Below, one piece after another: positions 13,108-13,361 of a stretch of DNA of 13,361 bases. The number at the start of each line of letters is the position of its first letter. Positions within the stretch are counted from its first letter, which is position 1. The stretch spans positions 1 to 13,361 of the forward strand of contig NZ_CALLYO010000074.1 of assembly GCF_937858865.1 (NCBI RefSeq), in the 5' to 3' direction. Source of the stretch: an uncultured Amaricoccus sp. GTDB lineage: Bacteria > Pseudomonadota > Alphaproteobacteria > Rhodobacterales > Rhodobacteraceae. The position numbers and the translations under genes were made by a program. The notes under the pieces are model-generated. The model ran no database searches and was not told the DNA's origin. It saw nothing but the letters and a program-made list of their open reading frames with translations.

Positions 13108-13361
13108 ATGGACGGGCGGGCGCGGGTGATGGAGGCGGAACGGCCCGCGGTGGTGCGGGCGCTCGACTGGCAGGGGCTGCTGCTCGGCGTCGCCTTCGCG
13201 ACGATCTGGAGCTCGGCCTTCACCTCCTCGCGCATCGTCGTCGAATACTGGCCGCCCTTCCTCGTGCTCTCGCTGCGCTTCCTGCTCTCGGGCGCGGTCG
13301 CGCTGGCGATCGGCCTCGCCGCCGGCCAGCGGGTGCGGCTGACGCGGGCGGAGTGGCAGGC
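13108..13361 (+). CDS. EamA/DMT-family transporter, N-terminal part
   Basis: An open reading frame that runs off the end of the window; 84 codons are visible. After a short cytoplasmic lead, residues about 22-41 (GLLLGVAFATIWSSAFTSSR) form the first transmembrane helix with the typical ATIWSSAF signature of EamA (drug/metabolite transporter) proteins. A second helix, FLVLSLRFLLSGAVALAIGL (about 51-70), carries the conserved R-F. Such proteins have ten helices and export amino acids, metabolites or drugs; the substrate cannot be told. ATG 13108 has GGAG 5 bases upstream; a second in-frame ATG at 13129 has no better site. It is divergent from azoR by 239 bp. Confidence 0.85.
   Translation, partial: MDGRARVMEAERPAVVRALDWQGLLLGVAFATIWSSAFTSSRIVVEYWPPFLVLSLRFLLSGAVALAIGLAAGQRVRLTRAEWQ

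Noticed and set aside
12225..13235. 336-codon minus-strand open frame covering azoR and its upstream region
   Set aside because: Out of frame with azoR and Arg/Pro-rich; the azoR frame is the one with a recognisable protein.

Overview
The window reads as chromosomal, core-type sequence from a very GC-rich alphaproteobacterium, most likely in the Rhodobacterales. The grounds are the ChpT histidine phosphotransferase (found only in alphaproteobacteria), the yicC-gmk-gamma-carbonic-anhydrase run, a PAS_5-type single-domain protein, eno followed by a ThiE-like gene, and an ornithine-lipid olsB-olsA pair. The species cannot be told from this alone. I see no tRNA, rRNA, CRISPR array, insertion sequence, integrase or phage gene.

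Layout. (1) 13-1673, minus strand: olsB-olsA, the two acyltransferases that build ornithine lipids, overlapping by 4 bp. (2) 1787-2638: a 62-residue DUF3553 protein (minus) and chpT (plus), divergent with only 24 bp between start codons; one palindrome in that gap supplies the ribosome-binding site of both. chpT runs 32 bp into the convergent end of the next operon. (3) 2607-4673, minus: yicC, gmk and a gamma-class carbonic-anhydrase-family gene, all overlapping. (4) 4868-5530, plus: a PAS_5 protein, closed by a long hairpin. (5) 5747-7651, plus: eno (enolase) behind a 216-bp spacer rich in perfect palindromes, then a ThiE-superfamily protein lacking the usual catalytic motifs. (6) 7734-10930: a zinc-uptake regulon, with znuA on the minus strand facing zur-znuC-znuB on the plus strand around a clear Zur-type palindrome. 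(7) 10950-12130: a 79-residue unknown protein (minus) divergent from a two-domain universal stress protein (plus). (8) 12248-12868, minus: an FMN-dependent NADH-azoreductase; and from 13108 the start of an EamA/DMT-family transporter that runs off the window.

How the genes work together. The zinc module is self-contained. ZnuA captures periplasmic zinc, ZnuB and ZnuC carry it across the inner membrane, and Zur should shut the locus off from the site between znuA and zur when zinc is plentiful. ZnuA has a His-rich loop and ZnuC has a long His-rich tail built partly from 12-bp tandem repeats. OlsB and OlsA act in sequence. ChpT relays phosphate from CckA to CtrA in the alphaproteobacterial cell-cycle or motility pathway. 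The rest is housekeeping.

I do not see a clearly new multi-gene system. The most unusual sequences are the palindrome-rich eno leader, the shared ribosome-binding palindrome at DUF3553/chpT, the Zur site abutting the zur start codon, and the His-repeat tail of ZnuC.
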